Shown here: piece after piece, positions 42,431 to 50,632 of the stretch | Layout: each line of letters begins with the position of its first letter | How positions within the stretch are numbered: the stretch's first letter is position 1 | Origin: SVQP01 sp045594705 | GTDB taxonomy: Bacteria > Bacillota > Clostridia > Oscillospirales > CAG-272 | Length of the DNA stretch: 64,000 bases | Reading direction: 5' to 3' | Assembly (NCBI GenBank): GCA_045594705.1 | Contig: JAZNZB010000090.1 | Span: 65,384 to 129,383 of the forward strand | Program-made: the position numbers and the translations under genes | Notes under the pieces: generated by a model | The model's input: the letters and a program-made list of their open reading frames with translations, nothing else | Told to the model about the DNA's origin: nothing | The model's database searches: none

Positions 42431-43601
42431 TTGCCACACCCCCTTCCAGAATTCTCACGGCTTCAAAGGCGCGTTCAATTGCCTTCATATATCCGTTGGT
42501 CGTAATGGTCGCACCGCTGATTCCGTCCACCTCTTTGTAGGATTCAGACGTTTTGCCGTCAAACTGACTGTAGTAGGATTCCTCACCGCAGACAGCACCG
42601 TAGCCACCGCTTTCCTCATGTGCAACCGTCAAGCACTTTTGAATCGTTCCCTCGGGAGTGATCACAACACAGATCTCAATGGGAATATTTCTTCCGGGCT
42701 GATATGCATGGTCGTCACCAAGATAAGCAAATCCGATGCCGTTGATATTGATGATATAGTTGCCTTGTGCGATCTTTTGGACCATGGTGATATTCTTGTT
42801 GATTCCGCTGTCTGCGGTATCAACCGTCGTTTGCGTCTTTGCAAGCTCTGCCTTAGCCTTGGCAAGCGTTGCATTATCCGCGCTTACACCCTCGGTGATA
42901 ACTTCCCCGTTGGCATCAACACCGATAAAGGTCTTATCAGACACGTAAACGAATCCGCTGTCATTCTTTGCTGCATAGACAAAGTCAATGACGTCGTCAC
43001 CAAATACGGGCATCTTGATAAACTCACCGTTTGCTGCAGGCAAGGCTGCTGCAAGGTTATCGGCAAAGATCTCTTCTTCTGTGCGAAGATCGGCAGAGCC
43101 ACCGGACAGGATAATCGCGGCATTGATGGCATCCTTGATCGCATCCTTATAAGCCTGCGTTGTCTTGGTAGCACCCGAAATGGTCTCAACTGCAGCTACC
43201 TGCTCGGCATTCTTGTCGGTGAAGCTTTCGCCGTAAGTCTTTTCCTTACCCAAGGTTTCGGTCGAGGAAAGACACTTTGCACCGCTGACGGTGCCGTCTG
43301 CTCTGACACCGCAGATAATCACAAAGTTATTACCGTAACCGGTGGTGGTCAGTTGAATGACAAATCCGCCGCCTTCTTCCTTATGGGCCTGTGTAACTGT
43401 TGCGGGCAATTCATATGCCGAGAGATCAACAGCTTCGAAATTCTTCCCTTCGGGCATGACCTCAAGCAATGCAGCGTTTGCTGCAGCGTTCTGATTTTCT
43501 TGAATGATGGGAGCGGTAATGCTGTTCACAAGAGCTAACAGGACCGTCATGACCGTACAAATTCCTACGAGAACGATAATAGACTTGATTGATTTTTTCA
43601 T
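42420..43601 (-). CDS. rnfG: Rnf complex flavoprotein RnfG with two FMN-binding domains
   Basis: The extracytoplasmic flavin subunit. After one N-terminal helix (residues 7-27) there are two FMN_bind units. The first has the flavinylation motif ISGATKTT (Thr145) and the second ISGATITT (Thr365). Each threonine is a site for covalent FMN attached by ApbE, which is encoded downstream. At 393 residues it is about twice the size of a standard RnfG, so it looks like an internal duplication. The second unit (YGAVCGEESYYSQFDGK) is the more canonical. It overlaps rnfD by four bases. Confidence 0.93.
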   Translation of the reverse strand: MKKSIKSIIVLVGICTVMTVLLALVNSITAPIIQENQNAAANAALLEVMPEGKNFEAVDLSAYELPATVTQAHKEEGGGFVIQLTTTGYGNNFVIICGVRADGTVSGAKCLSSTETLGKEKTYGESFTDKNAEQVAAVETISGATKTTQAYKDAIKDAINAAIILSGGSADLRTEEEIFADNLAAALPAANGEFIKMPVFGDDVIDFVYAAKNDSGFVYVSDKTFIGVDANGEVITEGVSADNATLAKAKAELAKTQTTVDTADSGINKNITMVQKIAQGNYIININGIGFAYLGDDHAYQPGRNIPIEICVVITPEGTIQKCLTVAHEESGGYGAVCGEESYYSQFDGKTSESYKEVDGISGATITTNGYMKAIERAFEAVRILEGGVANEE

Positions 43602-44548
43602 GCCTTCTTACCTCCCGCTACCAGAATCTTGTGCCTTGTCCAGGAGTCGATATAAGGATTGAGGATATTCATCAGCAGGATCGCAAAGGAGACACCCTCG
43701 GGATACGTGCCGAAATATCTGATCAAGAACGTGATCATACCCGCTCCAAACGCAAAGATGATCTTTCCCCAAGCTGTCGAGGGAGAGGTCACGTAATCGG
43801 TTGCCATAAAGATCGCACCCAGGAACAAGCCTCCCGAAAGCGTCATGGTCAATGCCATATTCAAGTCAAAGCCTTCCATAAACAGGCTTGCAACAAATAC
43901 GGTACCGATAAATACAACGGGAATATGCCATGTAATGACCTTGCGCACCAACAAGTACACAAAGCCGATCAGCAGTGCCAGTACGCAGACCTCGCCAATC
44001 GCGCCGCCGCGCAGACCCAAGAACAAATCAAGTATGGAAGGCAGTTGGTCAACAGTCTCTGCGCTCAGAGGTGTTGCCGAGGAAACGGTATCTACGATCA
44101 CGGGCAGACCGGCCTTAGCCATAGAGCCGAACGCGATCAGCATAAATACGCGCGCAGCGATCGCGGGGTTGACTACATTGCAACCAATACCGCCAAACAA
44201 ACACTTGACTACGATGATGGCAAACAAAGAGCCGATGACACACTGGAAAATTGTGATACCGAGATTCTGCTCTACGACCGACAGGTTGAGTGCCAGCAAA
44301 AGGCCTGTCACGGCAGCACTGAGATCTCCGATCGTCTGCTTTCTCTTGGTGATCAGGTTGAACAGTGCTTCAAATCCGATACAGCTGATCACACACGCTG
44401 CAATGATAACCAGTGATTTCCAACCGAAAATGATCGCGCCTGCGATTGTGGTGGGTAGCAATGCGATCAGCACGTCGAGCATGATGCGTCTGGTGGAATT
44501 GCCACTGTGAATATGAGGAGAAACGGCAAGCTTTACCTGATTGCTCAT
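43598..44548 (-). CDS. rnfD: Rnf complex membrane flavoprotein RnfD
   Basis: A 316-residue polytopic subunit thought to form the ion path together with RnfA and RnfE. Motifs: SPHIHSGNSTRRIMLDVLIAL at the N-terminus, TGLLLALNL, GGIGCNVVNPAIAARVFMLIAF, and VSSATPLSAE with Thr159 as the expected covalent FMN site (normally SGATPL). MATDYVTSPSTAWGKIIFAFG is also typical. It overlaps rnfC and rnfG by four bases each. Confidence 0.95.
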   Translation of the reverse strand: MSNQVKLAVSPHIHSGNSTRRIMLDVLIALLPTTIAGAIIFGWKSLVIIAACVISCIGFEALFNLITKRKQTIGDLSAAVTGLLLALNLSVVEQNLGITIFQCVIGSLFAIIVVKCLFGGIGCNVVNPAIAARVFMLIAFGSMAKAGLPVIVDTVSSATPLSAETVDQLPSILDLFLGLRGGAIGEVCVLALLIGFVYLLVRKVITWHIPVVFIGTVFVASLFMEGFDLNMALTMTLSGGLFLGAIFMATDYVTSPSTAWGKIIFAFGAGMITFLIRYFGTYPEGVSFAILLMNILNPYIDSWTRHKILVAGGKKA

Positions 44549-45867
44549 GACTTATTCTCCTCCTTTGCTTTTTCTTCTCTTAAGAATATCTTAGCCAGCT
44601 TATTGGTCTGTACCAAGGGACGGTTGGCGGGACATACGAAGCTGCAGCAGCCGCATTCCATACAGCCGTTGACAAGCAGCTTGTCCAGTGCTTCAGCATC
44701 CTTTTTATCGTAAGCTCTCAGAATTTCGGCGGGAGCCAGACCAAACGGACAGGTGTTGGTGCACTTACCGCAGCGAATGCAGGCCGTAGTCTCGGGAAGC
44801 TTAGCTTCCTTTTCACTCAATGCAAGAATTGCGTTGGTGTTCTTCATGATCGGCGCTTCTGCATTTGGAACGGTAATTCCCATCATAGGTCCGCCATAGA
44901 TCAGCTTTGCGGGCTGTGCGGTCAAACCTCCGCAATAGTCAAATACATCCTGCATGGAAGTACCAATGGGTACGATCACAAGGCCCGGCTTTTTTACAGT
45001 GGCACCGTCCACGGTCACACACTTTTTGACAAGCGGCATTCCTGTCTGCAGATAACCGCCGATCGCAGCAAGCGTCGTACAGTTGATCACGATACAACCC
45101 ATATCAATGGGCAGCTTGCCCACGGGGATCATACGCCCGATCGCCTTATACACAAGTACCTTTTCACCACCCTGAGGATACAGGTTCGGCATCACCATCA
45201 CATTGAAATTGCAAAAGCCCTTGACCTGCTCGCCAAGCTTTTTCATGGCAGCAATCGCCTTCTTCTTATCGGCTTCAATACCAATGATAACGTTTTTGAT
45301 ACCATAATACCCGCAGATCTGCTCAAGCGCGTACGCCATATCGTCGCCTCTGTTCTCCATGGTATAGGAGTCGCTGGTCACGTAGGGCTCGCATTCCGCG
45401 CCGTTGATGATCAGGTATTCAACCCGAGCAGGATCAACGTTGAATTTCACGTGTGTCGGGAATCCGGCACCGCCCAGACCGACCACGCCGCTCTCGCGGA
45501 TCGCATCAAGTAGCTGCTCGCGGTTGCTTACAACGGGTGCGGCAAGCGCAGGATCGGACGTCATCTCGCCGTCGGACTCTATGACTACAGCATCACAAAC
45601 AGAACCGTTAGATAATAAAAAGTCCTTAATTTTTGTCACCTTACCCGATACCGAGGAGTAAACGGGAGAACTGACAACGCCGTCGGCTTCGCCGATTTTT
45701 GTTCCGACGCAAACCTGATCTCCCACCTTAACGCAAGTACGAGCCGGCTTTCCTATGTGCATGGACATAGGAATGGTGACACTCTTCACCTCTGTCATAC
45801 GTTCGACAGGGGCATCCTTGGTGTGCTTTCTATGGGGGACGTGTACCCCACGCAAAGAAATCGCCAT
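44545..45867 (-). CDS. rnfC: Rnf complex NADH-binding subunit RnfC
   Basis: The peripheral subunit that exchanges electrons with NAD. The 440 residues have an N-terminal barrel-sandwich segment, the Nqo1-like GLGGAGFPTHVKFNVDP and NGAECEPYVTSD FMN/NAD sites, and an SLBB part. Two 4Fe-4S motifs follow, CIRCGKCTNTCPFGLAP and CMECGCCSFVCPANRP. The start at 45867 gives MAISLRGVHVPHRKH, typical for the family, with AAAGGCGG ten bases upstream; the longer frame to 45927 runs into the leader hairpin. First gene of the operon rnfCDGEAB. Confidence 0.95.
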   Translation of the reverse strand: MAISLRGVHVPHRKHTKDAPVERMTEVKSVTIPMSMHIGKPARTCVKVGDQVCVGTKIGEADGVVSSPVYSSVSGKVTKIKDFLLSNGSVCDAVVIESDGEMTSDPALAAPVVSNREQLLDAIRESGVVGLGGAGFPTHVKFNVDPARVEYLIINGAECEPYVTSDSYTMENRGDDMAYALEQICGYYGIKNVIIGIEADKKKAIAAMKKLGEQVKGFCNFNVMVMPNLYPQGGEKVLVYKAIGRMIPVGKLPIDMGCIVINCTTLAAIGGYLQTGMPLVKKCVTVDGATVKKPGLVIVPIGTSMQDVFDYCGGLTAQPAKLIYGGPMMGITVPNAEAPIMKNTNAILALSEKEAKLPETTACIRCGKCTNTCPFGLAPAEILRAYDKKDAEALDKLLVNGCMECGCCSFVCPANRPLVQTNKLAKIFLREEKAKEENKS

Positions 45868-45903
45868 GATTATAACCGCCTTTCTTGTTTTTAAGAAAAA
45901 GCA

Positions 45904-45932
45904 AAGACTTGTTGTAATATGCAGCAAGTCTT
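45904..45932 (-). promoter_or_regulatory. Hairpin in the rnfC leader, possible attenuator
   Basis: Arms AAGACTTG (45911-45904 on minus) and CAAGTCTT (45932-45925) with a partly paired 13-base loop. On the minus strand TTGCTTTTTC follows, then 25 bases to the rnfC ribosome site. It resembles a transcription attenuator. Confidence 0.5.
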
Positions 45933-45963
45933 CCCTAAATCAAAATGTTTACACTTAACGTAT

Positions 45964-45992
45964 ATTATATAATATATTCTCGCGTTTGTCAA
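45964..45992 (-). promoter_or_regulatory. Consensus promoter of the Rnf operon
   Basis: On the minus strand, TTGACA (45992-45987), 17 bases, TATAAT (45969-45964), an exact consensus. Confidence 0.85.
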
Positions 45993-46118
45993 GCCAAAGC
46001 ATACCTTATTTTATGCATTTTTCAAGGAATGGCGACATTGTTTTTGACAATTTTGGTTATTTTGCCGCAATTTCAAACGAATTTTTTTCATCCGCCAACT
46101 GACATATATCAAAAGCAG

Positions 46119-46147
46119 AAAAAGGATGACCTGCAGGCCATCCTTTT
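46119..46147 (-). terminator. Terminator of the M48 peptidase gene
   Basis: AAAAGGATG / CATCCTTTT arms with an inner CCTGCAGG palindrome and one mismatch, right after the gene end at 46158. Confidence 0.8.
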
Positions 46148-46157
46148 ATAATACTTG

Positions 46158-48179
46158 TTATTTTTTAAACACCAGACTTCCCTCTATGCTCTCAATCTTG
46201 ACGTCGGGATAATCTGCACGATCAAACAGCGAAAACTGCCAATCCACGGGATAACAGTCCAGATATCGGAAGATCTTATGCATAATCTGCCCCTGTTCCT
46301 CCTGTGTTCCTCCGTCAAAACGGATCACAAAAACACTGGCAAAAAAGGTATCGCTGACGGTTTTTCTCACCAGATAAATTTCTTTCATGATCTGATGTTC
46401 ATCAATGGATCTCATAAAGCTGAGGATATCCTCCAGCATTCCATCCGGCAAATTCTCCTTGGACAGCTTATCGCTCTTGGACAAAAACGAGATCTGCTCA
46501 TCCTCATCCACGTGCTTCTGTGCCAGCAGATTTGCTTTTTTTCTGTATTCCTGCAGATCCTCTTCTCTGCCTGTCAGACAGCAGAAGTTTCCGATGGTAT
46601 CAAGCCCTTCCTCAATATAATTTCCGTTACGCTCCATGGCTTGATAGATCAGATCCATCCCCTTTTCGTCATATCGATACAGCATCATCGCGCCCTTGAT
46701 AAAGGTTGCGTGCGTTGCAGAATCGGGCAACTCTTCTCTGACGCGGTCGCAAAGCATCTCAGCCTCCCTGTGCCGTCCAAGTGTCTTGAGATCGGCAATC
46801 AGATCAGCATACGTTTCCGGAAGGATTTTCTCACCCGATTGCTTCCATGCATTGATGCGCTCCAGCGGATCCAGGTAATACTCCTTGCGTTCTTTTTCGT
46901 AATTCTGCTTGCGGTCCTCGTAGATAAACCCTTCGGAATATTCCAGTATTTTCTGAATTTCGTCAAGATACGCTTGACTGCTTTGCGTTTCTGTTAAAGT
47001 CAGCTCGTCGATCCCCAAGGCATCCATGCGCATTTTCAAGGTCGGATGCGAGGCATTATTGGCAAGGATCTCCTTTTGGACAAGTGCATTCCATTCGCCG
47101 TTGCGTTTCTCTATTGCGTCTTTGAAAAGCTCGATTCTGCCTGTCAGATAATCCGCCTTCAGTTCTTCGCTCTCATAAATGTTCGGCTCTTCATTCACGC
47201 AGCTCTCCCAATAGAACAGAGTGTCGTAATGTGTTTTGAGCAACGCAGACACAGCAATTTTCGCGTCACCATGCTCAGCCATGGCGCTGTCAGCCTCCAG
47301 TTCGTATACGACCGAGCAGGCATAGCGGTATATCATGTAATTGAAAAGATATTTTGCACCAAAATGCAGATAGAAATTGGCAAGAAACGCACTCAGACGA
47401 TCTACACCGCCACCCTCGGAACTGAGCCATTCCTGGTATTGCTCTTCACGAAAATGCTTGTTTTTATCTTCCCTGACGTGCGCAAATTCGTGCAGCATGA
47501 TACTGTACAGTTCCTCCTCTGACAAGACGTGAAGCAGAACCACGCCGACACGCAGCAGATATCTGCCTTTGTCGCGGATAATGCTCGCGGAAAAATCCCA
47601 GTTCGGCAGGATGATGATCTCTTCCTTACTTCCGACAGCGTCCGCGGCTTTACGAGCCATTGCATAAATCAAAGGATATTCCTCAGGTGAAAGCACTGCA
47701 ATATCTTTTGTCAGATCGATCTTTTTTCTGATATGAATGCGCTGGGCGGCAGATGCCATAACCAACCAAGCATATACGGTACAGATGACGATTGCAGGCG
47801 GGAATTCCAATCCCATCACACCGCCAAGCAGCGCAATTGCGGCTGCTGCGACAAACAAAAATGCCGTGTAGGCGTTTGTTGCATGTCGTATTCTTCTGAG
47901 CTGCTTTAGCTTTTCTGCAGCTGTCTTTTCAGCGTCGTCGCGATGACTGAGCAAAAAGGCATTCCCTTCCGCTATTTTCATGCTCTTGAGCTTTTTCATA
48001 AAACGCATGGACAAGAAAAAATTCAAAGCCAACGCAATCAGCGGCAGGACAGAGATCACGGTAAGCGAGATGAGAAGTGCCGGTGAATTGGGCATATTGA
48101 TCCCCGCCAACATGACAAAAAATGAGATGAGCAAGGTCAACAGATATGAGAACAGTAATTTTGTGTTGTTGGGTTTCAT
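46158..48179 (-). CDS. M48-like membrane metallopeptidase with helical C-terminal region
   Basis: A 673-residue membrane-bound zinc protease related to HtpX/Ste24. Four hydrophobic helices lie at about 10-30, 38-57, 103-122 and 127-145. The zinc motif is HEFAH at 230-234, with a likely third ligand in YELEADSAMAEHG (Glu293 or Glu295). The roughly 300 C-terminal residues are soluble and helical with TPR-like spacing (YADLIADLKTLGRHREAEMLCDRV). M48 enzymes often act in membrane protein quality control. GGGAGG precedes the ATG. It is transcribed alone from an exact consensus promoter. Confidence 0.88.
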   Translation of the reverse strand: MKPNNTKLLFSYLLTLLISFFVMLAGINMPNSPALLISLTVISVLPLIALALNFFLSMRFMKKLKSMKIAEGNAFLLSHRDDAEKTAAEKLKQLRRIRHATNAYTAFLFVAAAAIALLGGVMGLEFPPAIVICTVYAWLVMASAAQRIHIRKKIDLTKDIAVLSPEEYPLIYAMARKAADAVGSKEEIIILPNWDFSASIIRDKGRYLLRVGVVLLHVLSEEELYSIMLHEFAHVREDKNKHFREEQYQEWLSSEGGGVDRLSAFLANFYLHFGAKYLFNYMIYRYACSVVYELEADSAMAEHGDAKIAVSALLKTHYDTLFYWESCVNEEPNIYESEELKADYLTGRIELFKDAIEKRNGEWNALVQKEILANNASHPTLKMRMDALGIDELTLTETQSSQAYLDEIQKILEYSEGFIYEDRKQNYEKERKEYYLDPLERINAWKQSGEKILPETYADLIADLKTLGRHREAEMLCDRVREELPDSATHATFIKGAMMLYRYDEKGMDLIYQAMERNGNYIEEGLDTIGNFCCLTGREEDLQEYRKKANLLAQKHVDEDEQISFLSKSDKLSKENLPDGMLEDILSFMRSIDEHQIMKEIYLVRKTVSDTFFASVFVIRFDGGTQEEQGQIMHKIFRYLDCYPVDWQFSLFDRADYPDVKIESIEGSLVFKK

Positions 48180-48208
48180 AGGTGCCTCCCGATATGATTC
48201 GTAAAGAA

Positions 48209-48237
48209 ATTATATCATGAACATTGGTGAATGTCAA
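48209..48237 (-). promoter_or_regulatory. Consensus promoter of the M48 peptidase gene
   Basis: On the minus strand, TTGACA (48237-48232), 17 bases, TATAAT (48214-48209). Confidence 0.85.
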
Positions 48238-48264
48238 GAACGTGCATTGATATCACGATATGCA

Positions 48265-48294
48265 AAAGCCCTCGCTCCATTTTGGAACGAGGGT
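48265..48294 (-). terminator. Terminator after the XRE remnant
   Basis: CCCTCG / CGAGGG arms (48269-48274, 48288-48293) with extra inner pairing; CTTTT follows on the minus strand. Confidence 0.65.
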
Positions 48295-48299
48295 TGTTA

Positions 48300-48424
48300 T
48301 TATGCTTTTTTATAATTTTTGTGGGCTTTAATCGTATAAACCATCGCCGAAATAACAAAATCAATCACAATAAATATGCCTTACGCAATACCGATATGAA
48401 TTTACCTATCGTTTTCTTTTCCAT
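48300..48424 (-). pseudogene. Remnant of a small XRE-type regulator
   Basis: An ATG at 48424 with GGAG seven bases upstream begins MEKKTIGKFISVLRKAYLL and then meets a TGA at 48365. The first 16 residues match the start of the common Clostridia helix-turn-helix regulators (IGKFI-LRK, normally followed by GLTQ). In another frame the sequence continues IDFVISAMVYTIKAHKNYKKA to a TAA at 48300, which looks like the last membrane helix of the same kind of protein. The middle, including the rest of the DNA-binding domain, is gone. A promoter and a 13-bp inverted repeat are still present upstream. Confidence 0.45.
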
Positions 48425-48434
48425 GGTATATCTC

Positions 48435-48523
48435 CTCGCATTTCGGGTTTTGTTGCTGTTATTCTATCATTCCGTCAGAAGGAATACAACCCCGAAGCCA
48501 AGGAATTACTCCCGAAATGCGAG
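48435..48523 (-). promoter_or_regulatory. 13-bp inverted repeat flanking the remnant's promoter
   Basis: CTCGCATTTCGGG (48435-48447) and CCCGAAATGCGAG (48511-48523) are perfect inverted copies 63 bases apart. A promoter TTGTAT-17-TAGAAT on the minus strand lies between them. Probably autoregulatory operator sites. Apart from these, the gap 48180-48544 holds only the remnant, its terminator and the M48 promoter. Confidence 0.5.
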
Positions 48524-48544
48524 AATATGACTGTGTCTATACCC

Positions 48545-49732
48545 TTACTTTCCGTTTATGTAATACGGAGCAATAATTTCTCCCGTGTATTTATGTACCC
48601 ATCTTGTTGTATAGGCAGAATAGTGATCGACATAGTATTTTTGAATGACGATCACATAAAAATGATCGGGGGCCGCAGCGTCTGCGTCATGTTCAACAAG
48701 ATATGCGTTTCCTTCGTTCTCAAAATCGATATAATCACAGTCATTTTTGGCAATCTCTATTGCTTGCTCGACAGAAATACACTCGCCGTCCGGATCATAG
48801 GAGGACGCGACGATTTCGCCCGTCGATGCATTCACCAGGATCTGATCGTGTTCGCGGACCGTATGCGGAGGCATACATTCATATCCTTCCAAGCCTCCGC
48901 CCGAGTTACATTCTACCAGAAAAGCAAAGCGGTAAGAATTCGTTTCGGAGTTTGGCGTGTCGATCATCGCTATTCTTACAGTCCAGGCCGTTCCCGCTGA
49001 ACATTCTGCGCAACCGTCCTGATCATCCCAATACGCATTTGCCAGATCCCATGCCTGCTGAGCGGAGATGGGATAGGAACATGCAAGCTCAAATTGAGAA
49101 AACTTCACGCTTTGTCTGTGTACTTTCTGATCGTGTTGATAATCGTAGTATTCGTTTCCCGTAACGGCCTGCCCCTCTACGAAATATTCGTATTTTGTGG
49201 GATTTGCGGACACTTCAAGGCTGTAGATGGGTTTTACGTTCAGCGTTTGTGCGACAAAGACGATCAGGCTCAGTCCGCACGCACGCCCCGACGATTCAAA
49301 CGAATCATACCAATAAAAAGTTCCGTCGGTATTAAACCTGTAATAATCATGGGCGTCCAAGCGGTAGCTGTACACCCGACCGTTATCGTATCGCAAAATG
49401 ATATGCTCTTGATCGGGCGATTGAATCACGAATTCGTTGATGCCGTCCCGATCGATATCCAGTACCGCTTTTTTGAGTAATTTGCACGAGCCTAACTCCG
49501 TGTCCATATTTGTAAAACGCAAGCCTTTCAAATTTATCTCACCCAAGCGCTCGTCAAAAACGCTGATCTCCTCTTTGATCGCTGCCTCGTACATCTGCAT
49601 AGCGGCATTGTTTGCGGAGGAGTCAGTTTCGGTTGTCGCAGTGGTTTCTTGCGCGTTCTGACTGTTGGTATGACAGGAAATCAGCGACAGCATCATGATC
49701 AGACAAAGTAAAAAGGCAAAATGTTTTTTCAT
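48545..49732 (-). CDS. Lipoprotein of unknown function
   Basis: A 395-residue secreted lipoprotein: the signal peptide ends at LSLISC, followed by a Thr/Ser/Asn-rich linker to about residue 45. A short calcium-loop-like LDIDRDGINEFVIQS near residue 92 resembles FG-GAP or VCBS-type repeats. Two later segments, ISAQQAWDLANAYWDDQ...TGEIVASSYD and ISVEQAIEIAKNDC...YTGEIIAPYYING, are tandem PepSY-like units, a fold linked to peptidase inhibition and surface binding. The ATG at 49732 has GGAG seven bases upstream. It stands alone under its own promoter. No enzymatic motif is seen. Confidence 0.75.
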   Translation of the reverse strand: MKKHFAFLLCLIMMLSLISCHTNSQNAQETTATTETDSSANNAAMQMYEAAIKEEISVFDERLGEINLKGLRFTNMDTELGSCKLLKKAVLDIDRDGINEFVIQSPDQEHIILRYDNGRVYSYRLDAHDYYRFNTDGTFYWYDSFESSGRACGLSLIVFVAQTLNVKPIYSLEVSANPTKYEYFVEGQAVTGNEYYDYQHDQKVHRQSVKFSQFELACSYPISAQQAWDLANAYWDDQDGCAECSAGTAWTVRIAMIDTPNSETNSYRFAFLVECNSGGGLEGYECMPPHTVREHDQILVNASTGEIVASSYDPDGECISVEQAIEIAKNDCDYIDFENEGNAYLVEHDADAAAPDHFYVIVIQKYYVDHYSAYTTRWVHKYTGEIIAPYYINGK

Positions 49733-49763
49733 CAAAGGTCTCCTCTTATTATTTCACAATGCT

Positions 49764-49792
49764 ACTATATCACATCGAAAATCCGATGTCAA
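49764..49792 (-). promoter_or_regulatory. Promoter of the PepSY-like lipoprotein gene
   Basis: On the minus strand, TTGACA (49792-49787), 17 bases, TATAGT (49769-49764). Confidence 0.8.
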
Positions 49793-49870
49793 TAAGGTGG
49801 GGAAAAGATTTGAAAAAAGGTGTTTTTTATGTTCAAAGTAGCGTGTGGGTGGGATTGGAATGATATGGGT

Positions 49871-50242
49871 GGGTAAGAGGACTTGATTCTCGGCGCGACG
49901 ACGCAAAAGCCGCTAATTTGACGCGGTCTTTTGCTACGCGCTTCGGTCAGGCGCGGTTTCGCTAATCTGAAGTAAAGAGGACTTGAACCGTAAAAGCCAA
50001 GCATCTTTTGATGCATGGCTTTTGTCGAGCGCGGAGTTTGCTTTATTTTAACTGTTCGATATGCAACGAGCTCGAAGGAGTTCCTTCATAACCTCTTACC
50101 CGCGGGTAAGAGGACTTGATTCTCGGCGGGACGACGCAAAAGCCCCTAATTTGATGCGGTCTTTTGCTACGCGCCTCGGTCAGGCGGCGTTCTGGCAGCC
50201 ATTTAGGCTGTCATTCATTGCGCCGCCCCTTCAAGTCCTCTT
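49871..50242. repeat. Repeated modules carrying tRNA-Leu 3'-end fragments
   Basis: This gene-free stretch of about 560 bases holds two near-identical direct modules, 49871-49954 and 50104-50187. Each starts with GGGTAAGAGGACTTGA, the complement of the T-arm and acceptor of the neighbouring tRNA-Leu(CAG), and contains an imperfect hairpin GCAAAAG...CTTTTGC. Partial copies of the same tRNA segment occur at 49974-49989 (direct) and 50231-50242 (inverted). A separate hairpin AAAAGCCA / TGGCTTTT lies at 49992-50023. I see no protein-coding gene here. Confidence 0.7.
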
Positions 50243-50256
50243 GTTCAAAACCCGTA

Positions 50257-50300
50257 CCAAAACAAAAGGGATGATCTATCGATCATCCCTTTTGTTTTGG
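50257..50300 (-). terminator. Long hairpin at the 3' end of tRNA-Leu(CAG)
   Basis: A perfect 20-bp inverted repeat (50257-50276 with 50281-50300) with a TATC loop. Its right arm includes the encoded CCA of the tRNA, and with one mismatch the pairing extends into the acceptor stem. Confidence 0.75.
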
Positions 50301-50384
50301 TGCGGGTAAGAGGACTTGAACCTCCACGAAGTTGCCCCCACTAGAACCTGAATCTAGCGCGTCTGCCAATTCCGCCATACCCGC
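50298..50384 (-). tRNA. tRNA-Leu (CAG anticodon)
   Basis: On the minus strand the acceptor GCGGGTA pairs with TACCCGC. The T-arm reads GAGGTTCAAGTCCTC. The anticodon loop TTCAGGT on a CTAGA stem gives CAG, and a long variable arm is present as expected for Leu. Discriminator A and CCA (50300-50298) are encoded. It decodes CUG. Confidence 0.93.
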
Positions 50385-50420
50385 ATATTACGGTACTCGG
50401 CTCACACCTCGTACCGTTTT

Positions 50421-50505
50421 TGGTGCGAGAAACGGGACTTGAACCCGTACGGTGTGAACCACACGCCCCTCAAACGTGCGCGTCTGCCAGTTCCGCCACT
50501 CTCGC
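50421..50505 (-). tRNA. tRNA-Leu (GAG anticodon)
   Basis: On the minus strand the acceptor GCGAGAG pairs with TTCTCGC (one weak pair). The T-arm reads CGGGTTCAAGTCCCG. The anticodon loop TTGAGGG gives GAG, and a long variable arm is present. CCA is encoded at 50423-50421. It lies 36 bases upstream of tRNA-Leu(CAG), and both are read from the promoter at 50543-50570. Confidence 0.93.
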
Positions 50506-50542
50506 ATTCGCTGCCTTGGCTTGTTGACCGGCAACGAATAAT

Positions 50543-50570
50543 ATTATACACCTTTTTCGAAATTTGTCAA
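50543..50570 (-). promoter_or_regulatory. Promoter of the tRNA-Leu pair
   Basis: On the minus strand, TTGACA (50570-50565), 16 bases, TATAAT (50548-50543), 38 bases before the first tRNA. Confidence 0.8.
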
Positions 50571-50632
50571 TACCTTTTTGCAAAGTTTTTTGAAAAATTT
50601 TTCAGTGCGATTTTGCCCTCTGTTTTCCCCTT

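Noticed and set aside
45945..46151. 68-codon plus-strand frame between rnfC and the M48 gene
   Set aside because: It covers the Rnf promoter and the M48 terminator and has no domain or ribosome site.
48231..48530. 100-codon plus-strand frame in the gap before the PepSY-like lipoprotein
   Set aside because: Low-complexity and hydrophobic by chance, with no start site; the minus strand holds a recognisable XRE start instead.
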